DNA of 64,000 nt, from assembly GCF_910592395.1 (NCBI RefSeq), contig NC_088310.1, positions 27,235,491 to 27,299,490 of the forward strand, read 5' to 3'. The translations under genes were made by a program, and so were the position numbers. Below are positions 37,912-50,579 of this stretch, piece after piece. Each line of letters begins with the position of its first letter. Position 1 is the first letter of the stretch. Below the pieces are notes generated by a model. It worked only from the letters and a program-made list of their open reading frames with translations, did not search any database and had not been told where the DNA came from. The stretch is from Lineus longissimus. Taxonomy: Eukaryota > Nemertea > Pilidiophora > Heteronemertea > Lineidae.

Positions 37912-38411
37912 TTATGATAGTACAAAGTAATGTTATTTTTGGAGATAGTGACAATCTAATACTGAGATAGTAGTTTATTCCGTCACTGAAAGGTGTTCGG
38001 TGCTATAAAATCCTAATTTGACCCCCGCTCCATTAAGAATGAAAGTGAATGCTTATTAGTGTAGCTATGGAGAAAGCTATTATCATCAGGTGTTCAAAAA
38101 ACATCCAATTAATGAAAAAGCCCTTATATCCTAGATTCAACAAAACAGGGCAGTTCTATTAATGATGCCTGCATCAGTAGTACACTACATACATGTTCAT
38201 TCTAGAAATCATACTGTGACACTACATGTATCAAAATGCCGCATGGTGTGACTAAGCACTAATTAAATTCATCAGGCCACCAAAAATTCATTCACCTTTT
38301 TTATATACAAAGCACTCTATAATGGTATAACATTCTCAATGTGCTTATACTTCTTCTGCAGCCTAATCCAGAAAACCTCCTCTAGAAACCATGGAGCATC
38401 GACACAGCGCT

Positions 38412-38654
38412 TCACTTGGGCATTTCAGGCCAGTTCAGAAGATAGAGTGACGCTGAGATACCCTTACACTCTGCCACTGCACTCACAATATCATTTTGGG
38501 ACCAGTACTCTTCACTAATCAACTCGTTATGGTGTTCAGAAATCAAGTCATGAGCAGTACTCAAAACATCCACAAATATTATGAAGTCATCATGATTATC
38601 TATAGTGGCAAGATGAAAAGCTTTCTCATTATGCAATGCATTATGTGACGACAT
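38412..38654 (-). CDS. Small hypothetical ORF, 80 residues
   Basis: Real ATG at 38652-38654. The translation is varied and acidic (ATIDNHDDFIIFVDVLS, then SEEYWSQNDIVSAVAECKG) and ends in LYLLNWPEMPK. The end faintly recalls the second helix of an ankyrin repeat (AxxKGxxxxxxLL), but one such match is not enough. It could be a terminal exon, a decayed fragment or chance. Confidence 0.25.
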   Translation of the reverse strand: MSSHNALHNEKAFHLATIDNHDDFIIFVDVLSTAHDLISEHHNELISEEYWSQNDIVSAVAECKGISASLYLLNWPEMPK

Positions 38655-40000
38655 GACATTTTATCCATGCTTCTTCCAAATCAAATTGACACTTTATTAA
38701 TTCTCACTGATATGAATTGCTATGTGAATATGATGTGGTCAATGATTGAGCCGAAAGGTTCTCCTATATCTCCCAATCCTTAATCTACAATGCGTGGCCA
38801 AATCCTGATGTAGTATACCACACAAGGAAACAATTTCTCTTAGTTTACGTTGTTGATTACATTGAAAAGAATGAACATTTTTCTTTCTTATTTTCAATGT
38901 ATCCTATACCTGGAGAAATCAAGTTCCAATGCAATGAAAAATGCTTATGTGGAGGTCTGTTTCCTTATAGTGGGCAGAGTATACAATATATGATTGTATG
39001 AACTTGAAAAATTTACAATTTGTGAAAATGTGCAGTCGGAATAGAGTTTCCCATGGAACCATGTTGTAAACTTACCAAGCTTTAGCAAGCCAAAGGCTCC
39101 AAAGAAAAATGGATATTTCTCAAAACGTAATCATGTAATACGAAAGAATGGCACTTTTTAGAATTACTTTTAAAACTTTAACATTAACAAGATAAATTGA
39201 AACCAGGTGAAATCAATATTTTAGCTATCTCTGGTGGAAATTAAATCTTTCTAGACCAATTCAAAACATCTCTTAAATGAACCAGATCAAGGTGAGCCAT
39301 GTACCATTAAATTACCTTTCCCAGCAACCAATCGTAGCTATTCCAGCCACAATTTCTGTTCCAATTCCTACTACAGTGCACAGCAAACCAAGAGTTCATG
39401 GAGCTTAAAGTTGGCAAATGTGCTCAGTTTTGAGTGTCGGTCCATTAAATATTGGATTTATTGATGAAATCAAATGGTTAATGCATTGTAGTTCAAATTT
39501 TCTAGCTTTTTATGTTCATAGGCAATAGCGACTATTTCATGGTTTACATTACCTATACCTCAATCTGTAACAAGACTTAAGAACCTAATCATTGCATAAA
39601 TTTAAATAAATCACAGATACCTTGCGCTTCATCTGGGCTTCATGCTATTTACAGTGGAATTATAACCAAAAATAGTAAAAGTCTTGTTTTTTTAGAATGT
39701 CCTTTGCAGAGTATATAAGAGCAATTGCTCTGAATCCATTGGGAATAACCATGTTGTAAAAGGAATTTGTCAATCGCCAAAAGTTCTTGGGTGACAGCAC
39801 CTGATGAAAAAGCTCTCAATTAAATTCACCCTTCCAACAATTATGCCTCTTTATCATCAACTCACAGGTCATCATTTTGAATCATTCCAACAGTAACAAT
39901 TACTTAGTGGTTTAATTATCAAAATTCAATGAAGATGGCAACTCTATACATTGGTCCTCAAGTCCTACCATAACCACAAATTCTAAAAGCTGGCCGAAAC

Positions 40001-40006
40001 TTTATT
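40001..40006 (-). promoter_or_regulatory. Possible polyadenylation signal of the MyTH4-FERM gene
   Basis: Plus-strand TTTATT (minus AATAAA) about 375 nt past the stop. Other signals could be used. Confidence 0.35.
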
Positions 40007-40381
40007 TAACGCCAATCCTTTTCATTGTTGACAGACAGGATGAAATCACATTCATACACAACCATGAGCATTTTGCTAAAAGCTATAACCTTGTACCAAC
40101 AAGTGTCTGTGGCTGATGACACCCAGATTCAGGGTCAATGGTGGGAAGGTTATTACGAAAGGGTTGTGTAAGCAATGACAAAACCATCCAGATAAACACT
40201 TCCAAGCCTCTAAGTTCGCTGCAGTACCCCCTTGCAAAAGTGAAGGGGTTTACAGTGGATTGTTCAAATGTTTACAATTCAGTCCATTCAGTAGAACGAG
40301 AAGAACGAACAACCAGGTAGCAGCCAGCAGATCACAAAATCAGGACAATGTTAAAATAAGACAGAATCACAAAAGTCATTG

Positions 40382-43300
40382 CTATAAATGTGTTGAGCTA
40401 GGTAGGCTGCCGTGGCGTTTTCCAGCCGCAGGGGAAGGAGTTCGTGACCGGCTCTGCAGCCTATCACGTGAAATTTGCAGCGGTGTGCGCTCGATCCTTT
40501 CTCTGGATGGACTGCGACTACGACTTTTGCGACTTCCTGTGCCACCACGATGCTGGCGACGGAAAAGGTCATCTTCGCCAGGAACAGACAGGAGATTGTC
40601 TCGCTGACGTTGATTATGTGCCAACTCTAGCGTGTAGTCTTTCATCAGGTGAGCAATTTGAGAAGCCTGAAAAAAGGAAGGATGCCAAATTATGATCGAA
40701 TATGCTTAGACATGTCTAGATATCAATTATAACAATACATCATTTTTGGATGGATTTTCAGTGCAAACCGAGCGACGCTAAGATGTGCCATGGTATCGTA
40801 TTAGCTTCCCAGAGGTGAGACAAAAAGCCATGATATTGGTATCATAGACTGTTCACATAGGTATGCTAATTCTTACCTGTGTTGTATTGAAGATGAACTT
40901 AGATCCCTTCGTCACACTGCCTATAATGACCATCAGGCTTTTTAGTGAAGGACTATAGCTAAAGATATCCCCGTAGTTGAAAGAGGCAAGAATTTTCTGA
41001 AATGATAGAAACAGCATGAGATGAGGCCAGCATGGTGAACTTGGACAGTTTGACATTAAGTCCAAAGATGTAACAGTGTGCTAATAGCTTACATTGGAAA
41101 TGGAGATGGAATCATCTATCACTTTAAATCAAAGATCGGGAATTCTTAACGACACGAAGCGAGCTTAAATTGAGTCAAAACTTACTGATCCTTTGACCTC
41201 CAGCAGATGAAACCCGTGCTGATTAACAGCAAACCACAATGTCTTGGGTAGGTTCGAGGCATGCGTTTGCTGAAAATACAAATACTTGTTTCAGTAAAGC
41301 TCTCTCCCTATAAGCCCAACACCTCACACTCCTGTCACCGAGTTAACCAGATTGTATGACAAGTTCTCCATCTTGTGTATCGGCACTTCAAAGAAAATTT
41401 CCCAACAAAAACCGGTTACCGTTGCACAAAATGATTAAAGTTAAGCTGACTTTTTAATTTGTTTTGCCAAAGGGCCTTGTATCCCAGCCAGCATAAAGTT
41501 AGAGCTATATACTCACAGAAACCTCAAACATGGTAGCCCCATATAGTGGCCAGTTTTTCAGCACCTCCATGAAAGCTATGTTAGCCTGAGTTGCATCCAT
41601 ACCACTCAGCGCTTTATGCATAGCAGAGATATCATCCTCTCGCACACTCTCGCGGATGTTACGTGGTAGGATTCGTGTCACCGTACTGAAAGCAGGAATA
41701 AGGTCATAATTTCCACAACACGTTTCACTCATTGAGAAAACACAACCAAAACTTCATACCAAACTCGGAATATATAGTGTTAATGACCCTGCCTTGGTAT
41801 ACCCCCTGCCTTAGTTTTTCTTGCCAATGTGGAATAGAAGTAGAACAATTAAGAAAGCATAGATAAGACTTACTTGTAGTCCTCTAAACTTGACTTGCCA
41901 CCATCTAGCAGGGCATCACCGAACTCGGACTGGGACCTGAGCGCACATAGATGGACTGCATCCTGAGGGGTGAGGGGTATCTTTTCCTCAAAGAGGTCAA
42001 TAACAGACTGGTGGTGGATCAGTTCTATCTCGACCTGGTCCTGGTGATTAACGAAAGGGTCCACAAACAAACGTTTCTGAAGAGTGAAATAATGAAATAG
42101 AATACAATTAACTTACCTATAGTTGAACTATTTCTATCACTGGGTTTCAGACTTTTTAATACATGAACTGATCACAGGACTGGTTTGCGAATTTGCCATG
42201 CATTTCAGGCAATCCTCCAGTTTCATTACAATTGAAATGTATTCAAAATGTAGGCTGCCAATCTATTTGAGAAATGTACAAAGAGTTTGTATAATCAAAA
42301 GTTGATCATTTGAAATCAATACTTGGTAGGGTGAATTGATGGTTACCTTAAAAGTAAACTTGAGTTCTTTTTGTGACTTGTTTGTCCTTGCCCACTTCTC
42401 CCATTTATACATTGCATCAGCTAGACTATCGTCAGGCATCATGTTTCTCTCTGAAACGAAGAAGCAAAATCAGCTCTCAGATCACATTTTCTGATTAAGT
42501 TTCATGCAGTAAGATCTGTATATTTCATCCAATTGGCTTGTCTGGCCAAAACATCATCAAATACAATATACAGGCAACAGTCATGCTTAGGAAATGTCAG
42601 CGACTTACCTAACTGTCCGAACACTTCATATATAGACCAGCCCCTTGCATCCAATCTCATGCCAATCTTTTGCTTAACCAATTTCACCACCTCTTCAGCA
42701 GTAGTAACAGAATCAAACTCCAACAGGCGATGTTGCCCATCGAGGAAATGGATTTTCTCATGGATTTGCTTTCTGAAATGGAACGTCAAAAGAGGGCGTT
42801 CTCAACCAAGTTAACCACAAGTAGCTTGAATAGCCGAGGAATGTTTAAGCACAGGGAGCCGCTGACTCGAGTCTAGGTTAGGTACATGTCTACAAGGTCA
42901 CAGAGTGAAACACATTGCACTATTTTGCAGGTGAATTGGTAACCTAAACTTTGATTTCCGATGCAATATCCCACCAGAGACATGTCAAATTGCCAAGTCA
43001 TAGAAGCGTACTCACAGGTACCTTAAGGGTTGATGATAACCAATAAAGCATCGGCACATACCTCCACCAGTTTCCCAACCCCAGGGTTTTTGTCCACACT
43101 CACTACTTCAGTTGCACAGTAATTTGAGTCAATCAATGTACCTGACTATTGGGAAAAGGAGAGCATGGGGACTATGGCAACACAGAGATTGGACAGATTT
43201 ATTTCTTCTGATACTCGTGGAACAAAACTGTATTCATCTTCATTATTCAAAGAGGGGGAACACATGTCCAACAACTGGTCCATTTTATGACCAGTGTTGT

Positions 43301-46300
43301 AGGAACCCAGACCTTATATTCATCGGGTGTAATTTGGACGCACATATATCACTGTTTACTGACCTAGAGATAATCGCGAGTAGCTAATCAAATCAAATTA
43401 TGCGGACCCTTGTAGCTACGCTAGTGGTCATCATGAGGCCAACACCTTCTGCACTTGGAGGAAACAAGACATTAAACACCACAAACTCATTGGGATGTAT
43501 GTGCTTGTAAGACATTTTAGATCAGGTCCTTGAGAATTTAACAGCAAATTCAATTATCAAGCGATGAGATATGAAATAGTGCCTACTCAATATGTGACCC
43601 ACCACGACAAAATGAGTCGCATGTCGCACAGAAGATGAGCCTATAATGACACCAGGACATAATAGAAGAAATTGATATGCTCCGATTTTACAAAAGGCAG
43701 ACAATGGAGAAATGAACAACCAGTCTGTCTCAACCTGTCAAGCTCAGAGCGACATGCGACCTGTTTTGTCATGGCGGGTCACATATTGTCAATAGTATTA
43801 AAAGCTGAATACACTAACAACATCGCCACCTTTATAGCCCAAGTTAAAATATTTTCCTCTAAACATTCCAGATCTTAAACTATGTGGGTTAGATGGTCAA
43901 TATTCTCAAAGGTTATTACAATGTGAAGCCAACATTGATTTCTGACAATCCCTCCAGCATTCACCATAATCAATAAACTCCCCTTGTATGGTTGAGTGGG
44001 TAGATTTCAACAAGCAATGTCATCCCGACAGCCAGATGACAGGCGGCAAGTTGAGCAGTTGACAACCAGTCAGACCCATTTTCCTGTTTTCTTGTGAGCT
44101 TAGCATTTCTTTCAACGAGATGGGATTTTCCTTAAGGAAAACCTACGAGCAGCAGGAGATACGTCCTCCCATAGCTGGCCTTTGGATTGTTTCTCAAATA
44201 CACTCGCATAAAGATCAGGTGTATAATAATAATATAATAATGTGACGCATTTATATAGCGCTCCTCAGTAACGTAACTGTTAAAGCGCTGTGGGATATCA
44301 TATTATTACCCTGGTCTCCACAGAAATCAATCAGGGGTTTCAAGGAGCAACCAGAAGGTGCTCACTTGAACTTAACCAGTCGGGGAACCAAGGAGTGACT
44401 CGGCCGGGAGTCGAACCCATGACCTCCTGATCATGAGGCCGACTCTCTCTTCCACTGCGCTATAAGAGTCTAATAGTGTTCCAGATCATCACGTCATGCC
44501 AACCTCCTCTTCAGGTATGTCTGCCGAAAGAGCTTAGAATCCCAGTATTCAAGTGGCCATACAAAAAGACTGATAGTTATAATATCAAACATTTTGCTCA
44601 CCTTTGTATGACCCAGGAGATCTCACTATATGATGGCGGGTATTTTCGAACCTGTCTTTCAAGACTTCGACTCAGGCACTGAAAATAAAGTTTGCAACCA
44701 TTAGCAAACACACAAAACAGAAGGAACGCAAACTTTTTCGAATCATATAATTTATTCCAAATAAGTTAAATTTTACTAGGAAAAATGTTTTGGAGACAAT
44801 TGGATAAGGAAACATACCTTTTGACAAAAGACAGCAAACCTGCCTTCGTCGGTGTTTCTATCCACAGCACATTTACGTAGGTGGGCTTGGAGGTAGCTAA
44901 TAATGTTCTGGTCGCAGGGCAATACTGTTGAAGTGGACATGGCCAACAGCTGCCAGTTACGAACATTCACTCGGCTGTTGGGATCTGAAGTGGAAAAAGT
45001 CTGGAGTACTGAGAGGCAAATCTCACATTAGCCCTGTCTGCGCGGTTACTGCTGGTTACGCTCTTAGCCTAGTCAACCTAATCTGTCACAAGATGCATGA
45101 CAAGGTACTGAGAGATTGAGGTATCTGTTTAGACATCCCATTTAAGGAAAGCATTTTTTCATCAAATCCCAGCACAATTCGATGCTTGTCCTAGATTGTC
45201 CTATGTTACGACAGAAATGATAATATAATAATAATGAGTCTTTTATATAGCGCAATTCCGTGACACTATAGTTCTCGCTCTTAGCGCTTTGGGATATCAT
45301 ATTATTACCCCAGTCTCCACAGAAATCAATCAGATGTTTCAAGGAGCAACCACAAGGCGCTCACTTGAACTCGACCAATGATCAGCCCATCGCGGCAGTC
45401 CAAGTAAAAGAAATCGCCTGTCCAGGAAGTGTACTGTGGCGATCCGGTGAGTGCTCTCACACTTTCCTGCCAAACTCTGCCCATACACCACACTCCTACA
45501 TCGTCCTATACATACCAGGATGATCAGTGGTTTGCTTTATGAGCTGGAGATAGAATTCGTTGCATAGTTCCTCAGATTCCTGACACTTGGTCAGCAAGAC
45601 TTGAATAACACCCAGGTGATCATCGCCCTGCAGGTTAGCTGAAAAGTAGAAATCAAAGTTAATAACTCTGAGTCACTGGATTGTGATGCTACCATCCAGT
45701 AGGTGCTGTGGTGGGAGTATTTCGGTGTTGAGAGGAAGCTACCTACCTTAACCTGTCCAAAACAAAGTTCAGCTATCTCAACACCCGTAAATGATATACT
45801 ACAAAGCAGAATACAAAAAGGGCTTGTTTATTCCCCTCCCTCTCCATATTGACTGAGCTGTCCACCTACCAGAGTGGTCTAATCCTGCATAGATAAGCGT
45901 TGAGTTGAACATCTTGACAGCTATATCCTCCAACTCTGGGTCTTTGAAGATTGCAATAGCCTGCTTCATTGGAGTCTTGGTGTAAGACCAGTAGCTGACC
46001 TTGAAGTCGTTCTCTGGGTCATCACTCTCCTTTAACTTTTCTAGTCTACTTCTACTTAATCTGAAACAAAAGAAACATATTGGTAGTGTTTGTAGAATGA
46101 CAGTTCATTTTATTATCAAATGTTCCAGATAAGTTATCAGGTCAGTGTGCTCGGACCTACCGATGGTTCCATGGAAGATGGAGGTGGGAAGATGCAAGTG
46201 GCCATGACTACTATTCCCACGATACACTTGTTTAAGTCCTAAGCAGAAAAGAATTGTTCAGATGCTCTCACCGCAATGGCAAATTTTGAGATGATGAGGC

Positions 46301-49300
46301 ATCTCGTAAAAGACCAAAAGTTTGATCTCATTCTAACATCAGACTTCAGCAAAGACACAAGTACTTCATTGTTCTTGAGAAAGTTAGAATTGCGATTTGT
46401 CTAGGTACCTCCTGAGTGTGTTTTTGAAAAATCCGACTCCTTCATGGGAAGGCTTCTGCAGTAGATTAGACTCCATTAGGATCCGCCGACATGATAGGAC
46501 ATCATCAAACAGTTTGAGCCTGTCGTCTTCGGTCACCTTCATTGGCTGAAAGTCACATTATGAAAATATCAAATGTTGGATTTCAAACTGGGTTAACCTT
46601 ATATCCATAGGTAACTTTAAACACACAAGATCTAGTAGATTCCATGCTACATTCCTTAATGCAGGGCTCATTTGTGACACAAGTGTGATAACAAATGCAA
46701 GAATGCAGTATATTGTAATTGTAAAGACCAGACATAATTTTGTACCACACTGAACAGATCAGCACAACCACTATCCTCTGGTGACACTATCAAACACTGA
46801 ACAGAGTGTTTAACGTATGTTTTTCAGCCAAGATTTTGATCTTGCATTCCTGACAAAAAGCAAGCACAAACAATTGCATATCTTAGCCCGATACTGACAC
46901 AGACCACAAGTAGGGGCATTTCCAACACGGATTCATCACTTCACTAGAACCTTCAAACGCTGTGAGTGAATGTTTTTAAAACGTCATTTATTCATCAGAA
47001 TGGTTTGAAAGAAAATGAATGTCTTGCTGTGTAGATATCCTTTTAATTTTAAATTCTGATTTAACAAGTTAGTTTGCTTTGACCTGGACCTCTTTGGTGA
47101 ACTGGAAATTCAAGGGAAAAGAGCATCACAGCCTTGATTTAAGTTTCGACGTACATCACTTTTTGATATACAGTGAACCCCGGTAACACGACCACTCATG
47201 GGACCGAGGTTGAATGGTCGCGATACGGGTGGTCGCATTAGTGAAGTTGAAAATCCGGAGACAAAATGCATGATTAGGTTTTCCCGCAAAAATTGTTGAA
47301 CTTATTCATAAGTTCAAAATTCTGAAAAATTTTCAAAGCCAAAAATTTTTTCGGACTGATGATGTTTCTTCATTTTGAGCAGAAAAGAACAAGTGAAAAA
47401 AATATTTTTCTGGACTTAGAAATTTATTTATCAGAGTTGAATTTTTTCATAAGTTCAAAATTCTGAAAAATTTTCAAATCCAAAAAAATTTTCAGACTGA
47501 TGATGTTTCATCATTTTGAGCCGAAAAAAAAACAAGTGAAAAAATATTTTGGACTTGAAAATTTTTTTTCATCTGTAGCATGACAAATTTGACGCAATCA
47601 ATTTCTTAACAGAAATCATGGCAGTATTTGTCTTCACACAGCAATTAGGCCCTTTTGGTCGGGTTAGAGGGGTGAACTTGGTCATTGGGACCACCCAATC
47701 CAGTGGTCGTGGTCTGGGTACCGGGGTGATCGTTTTATCGGAGCCTTGCAATGGTAATTGGAGAGGAAACCATTCGGGACCGGCGATCCTGGTCGTCATA
47801 GCTGAACTTAATAATCAATATCATCACTTATAAATACATTCCAGAGAAATAAAACGTTTAACCAATATTAATGAATTAAATATGGTATGGTTAGAACCAT
47901 AATGTTGTGAAGAGACAAAATGTAAGCTGGTGCTATATTATACTATTGGTTGGAAACTGACTGAAGAAAAAGATTTTAACAAATCATCAATAATGTTGAA
48001 GGAATATTCCAAAACATCTTGGTGGTATTGTAGTGTCGCTTGCTCAGTGAAATACACTTCACATTTTTTGGCCACAGCACAAAATCTTACTTCACTGTCA
48101 GTATTGATTGTCTCACTACACACACAGTCAAAATTTCACCTCGGCATCTTGGTTTTTGCCGATATTTTATTGTGGGACCGCCACCCCAATACCCCAAGTT
48201 CTCTATCAATTCCTTAACTAACATTATTGACAATGAAATATAAACTACATAACCCTTGAAACGTGTTCTATATACTGTAGATACTCAGGAAAATGAGTAT
48301 CATTATGAAGCAACACTAAAAAGGATGACCTGGCTTGCCCCGACATTCCAAATGGCCAACCCGCCCTATTCATCGAAACCAAACCTGGTGCAATCTTGGT
48401 TTTTCGCAGAGCCTCGAAGATGGGGCCTGGTGAAATTGAAAATCCTGCTAGAAGTAAACAGGCTCTACTTCAAAATATTCAAAAAAATGTTGCTTACATC
48501 ACCAAGTATCAACAGTATTTACATAATATCAAAAACAAGTAACAAGTGTGGTATGCGGTGTTGTGCTGCTTAGCTACAGATGATGATTTTGTCAGTGTAT
48601 TGGACTGGAAAAACTCCCAACGTAACAGACGTAACTAACACCCCAAATACATCGAGAGGTTGTCTTACCACCGCAGGCGAAAACGGAAGTGATCCGCTCT
48701 TGAACAAGTTCGATTTCGTACTTTTGACTAGTTTTTCTCTCACTGATTTCTGTCTCTGAACAAAGCAAATAGGGTTTGTCACAAGATGATAACATGAAAT
48801 GTTTGTAAATACCGTAAGTCCTGATAAATGCCCGGGGAGTTGCTTGCAGCAACGACACAAAAATCCTGACAAAACAAGGAATGCTAATCCTGAACAGCAG
48901 TAGTTTCTCAGTTCGACCAACCCAGTGAATTGACATCATTTAGAGAGTACAAATGCGGAGAAGGCCTACTGATTCACCACTACTATAGAGTAAAAGGCAT
49001 GATGTGTCTTTAACAAAAATCTGCAAGGATGAACTAGGGAGAACAACTCAGAATTGCTAATTTTAAGTGAATTCGACTTACCTGCTTTGGATAAGGTTCT
49101 GTGCCGTGTCTAAGCCAGCCTGCTAATGATGGCCAATAGCTGGCTATCAAACTTCCTATATCATCCTTGCACACACTCTCAAACATGTATGAGCGATGTA
49201 ATCCTTCCGCGCTATTTTTCACCTCAAACGTCACATAATTGTCGATAGAATCTATCGAAATGGACTCTATATCCTGATAGCGGCAGTCCTGGATTATCAG

Positions 49301-49483
49301 CTTGTCCTTTGGCCGGATGAATTTTACACCATCCATGTTTATCGCGATGAGGACATCAGGGCCATGTGACCATTGGCCTTTGTAAACGGCTGGGAACATA
49401 GTGCAACCATAGAGAGGGAACTGCTTTACACATGTAAGGTACCACACCTTGGCCTCTAGCTCTGATTTACCGCTACCATAATG
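40382..49483 (-). CDS. Unconventional-myosin-like tail: FERM F3 - MyTH4 - FERM (3' part of gene)
   Basis: Exons in gene order: 49082-49483, 48669-48755, 46409-46545, 45870-46060, 45516-45638, 44818-44984, 44602-44678, 42609-42772, 42347-42450, 41874-42076, 41517-41685, 41186-41269, 40877-40996, 40382-40666; phases agree throughout. Exon 49082 is a FERM F3 lobe (KVWYLTCVKQFPLYGCTMF, VLIAINMDGVKFI). Then comes a linker and a MyTH4 domain (SYWSYTKTPMKQA, FYLQLIKQTTDHP, NWQLLAMSTSTVLP, GRFAVFCQKCL, RKYPPSYSEI). FERM follows: F1 (HFLDGQHRLLEFDS, GWSIYEVFGQLE), F2 (VEIELIHHQSV) and F3 (FMEVLKNWPLYGATMFEV, LWFAVNQHGFHLLEV). The tail is Arg/Ser-rich and ends SLPSSTHL, a class I PDZ-ligand pattern. 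Tandem MyTH4-FERM is typical of myosins VII, XV and XXII, which carry cargo in protrusions; here no SH3 lies between them. No motor exon is in the window, so the class stays open. Confidence 0.9.
43593..43783. mobile_element. Fold-back element copy 2 (MITE, TA flanks)
   Basis: The ends are TGTGACCCACCACGACAAAA and a complement ending GGCGGGTCACA, terminal inverted repeats of about 35 bp flanked by TA on both sides (43591-43592, 43784-43785). The right half matches the right arm of 37688-37911 at roughly four bases in five (AATGGAGAAATGAACAAC versus AATAGGGAAATGAACAAC). The left arm is decayed, so it no longer forms the long hairpin. It lies in an intron of the MyTH4-FERM gene. Confidence 0.8.
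44222..44468 (-). mobile_element. tRNA-derived SINE, full-length copy
   Basis: Read on the minus strand it starts with a tRNA-like head (TATAGCGCAGTGGAAGAGAG as A-box region, GGTCATGGGTTCGACTCCC as B-box region). A unique body follows (TTGATTTCTGTGGAGACCAG, AATATGATATCCCACAGCGC), and it ends in an ATT-rich tail at 44222-44240. It lies in a MyTH4-FERM intron. The head is diverged and cannot fold as a good tRNA, so this is a retroposon and not a tRNA gene. Confidence 0.85.
45219..45386 (-). mobile_element. Same SINE family, 5'-truncated copy
   Basis: It shares the body with 44222-44468 (TATATAGCGC, GGGATATCATATTATTACCC, TCTCCACAGAAATCAATCAG, TTTCAAGGAGCAACC, CGCTCACTTGAACT) and the ATT-rich tail. 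It stops before the tRNA-like head, as expected for incomplete reverse transcription. Confidence 0.82.
47171..47734. mobile_element. Degenerate DNA element with CAGTGAACCCCGG end (pogo/Tigger-like MITE)
   Basis: The left end CAGTGAACCCCGGTAACACG follows TA. CAGT-starting ends with TA target sites are typical of pogo/Tigger-type elements. The right side (about 47645-47734) carries a diverged inverted copy (GGACCACCC, GGTCGTGGTCTGGGTACCGG). The interior holds two copies of an AT-rich block about 144 bp apart (CATAAGTTCAAAATTCTG at about 47308 and 47452). It has no transposase. It lies in an intron of the MyTH4-FERM gene. The right border is uncertain. Confidence 0.55.
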
Positions 49484-49604
49484 CTGTAATGAGAAAGACA
49501 AGGTGGCCGGAAATGAAACACTAGAGAGGGAATTTCACACAACAAACAAGCTACCAGAAAGCTGTGCTCTACATGTACAAAAGAGCAGCGATAAGAAGAC
49601 GTAC

Positions 49605-49805
49605 CATTAATGCAATCATTGACGTGATAAAACTTCTTAAGATATTCTTCCAAATTATAGGGAACCGAGCCGAGCCCTGTACATCGCCTGAATAGCAGCC
49701 ACTGCCAATACCGCCAGCAAAATCGAAATGTGAAGTAACCAGTAGGATCTTGATGAGAGCTAGCATTCAGTTTTGAAAGATCGAGATACCAGAGTCGTTT
49801 CTGTC
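49605..49805 (-). CDS. Uncertain exon upstream of the first FERM F3 lobe
   Basis: A good acceptor precedes GGACAGAAACGACTCTGG at about 49805 and a GTACGT donor follows at 49604. In one frame it reads QKRLWYLDLSKLN and later VPYNLEEYLKKFYHVND, which fits an F2-F3 linker, but that frame ends in phase 1 while the next exon needs phase 0. The frame that joins in phase (FPIIWKNILRSFITSMIALM) has a stop at about 49769-49771. Either a short exon is missed, the first FERM is altered here, or there is a frame error. Confidence 0.4.
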
Positions 49806-50579
49806 CCTGACACACATTAGTAATAGAATATGGGAAATTGTGCTTCAAAAGACGAAAGAAGACAATCAAAAATTGTTCAACATTTAACTGCTTTATTCAA
49901 CCAAGCTTTTTGGTCCTCCACAATTATTCATAAATTCCACTCCACCATCAGATCACATTATATCATATATTTTCACTGGCAATTGGATTTGGAGCAAAAA
50001 TAGATCAATAGAAAATATTTCCAGAGATGAGAATAAATGATAATGATAATAAATCAACATCGTCTGGAGTATCTCCCAAAATGATAGATTTGCCGAACTC
50101 ACTTGCTTAACCCAAGGGCACACTTTCGCATTTTTTCTCTCTCAAGAAAAGTTCAAAGGGTGGCAAGAGAAATGTAATTTCCGCCTGAAATGTACACATT
50201 GCTAATTCTGAGCTCGAGGACACTGCATGCAAATACCAGACAGGGATTCAAACCAAAACCCCTGTGAGGGGTCGAACCCCCCAGCTGCAACCCACACATG
50301 TCAACAGGCAGGATGAGCAACCCAAAAAAAACAACTGGTCAGCAAGTCCATCAGACATGGTGGCTTGGTTATCTCCCAGCGATGAGGCGGTTGCATCTTT
50401 TGATTATAAAATCCATTACTGATCAAAGATGTAGCTATGGACAGGGCAATGCACCTAATACCGAATGGAGTATTCATTGGCCAATATTGATCAATTAACG
50501 AGTCAGGCCACATGGAAAATGAATCTGATTATTGACATCATACATTTTATGGCATACACTTATTTATTGGGGGAAGTTC

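Larger units (their letters stand above)
37912..40381. other. Region downstream of the MyTH4-FERM gene
   Basis: A minus-strand AATAAA at 40001-40006 may end the MyTH4-FERM transcript about 375 nt past its stop. Apart from the small ORF at 38412-38654 I see only AT-rich sequence. Confidence 0.4.

Noticed and set aside
44400-44468. Possible tRNA gene on the minus strand
   Set aside because: The acceptor and anticodon stems do not pair well and it is fused to a SINE body with a tail; it is a SINE head.
50240-50330. tRNA-like B-box sequences (minus strand GGTTCGACCCC)
   Set aside because: No A box at the right distance and no cloverleaf; at most a SINE fragment or chance.
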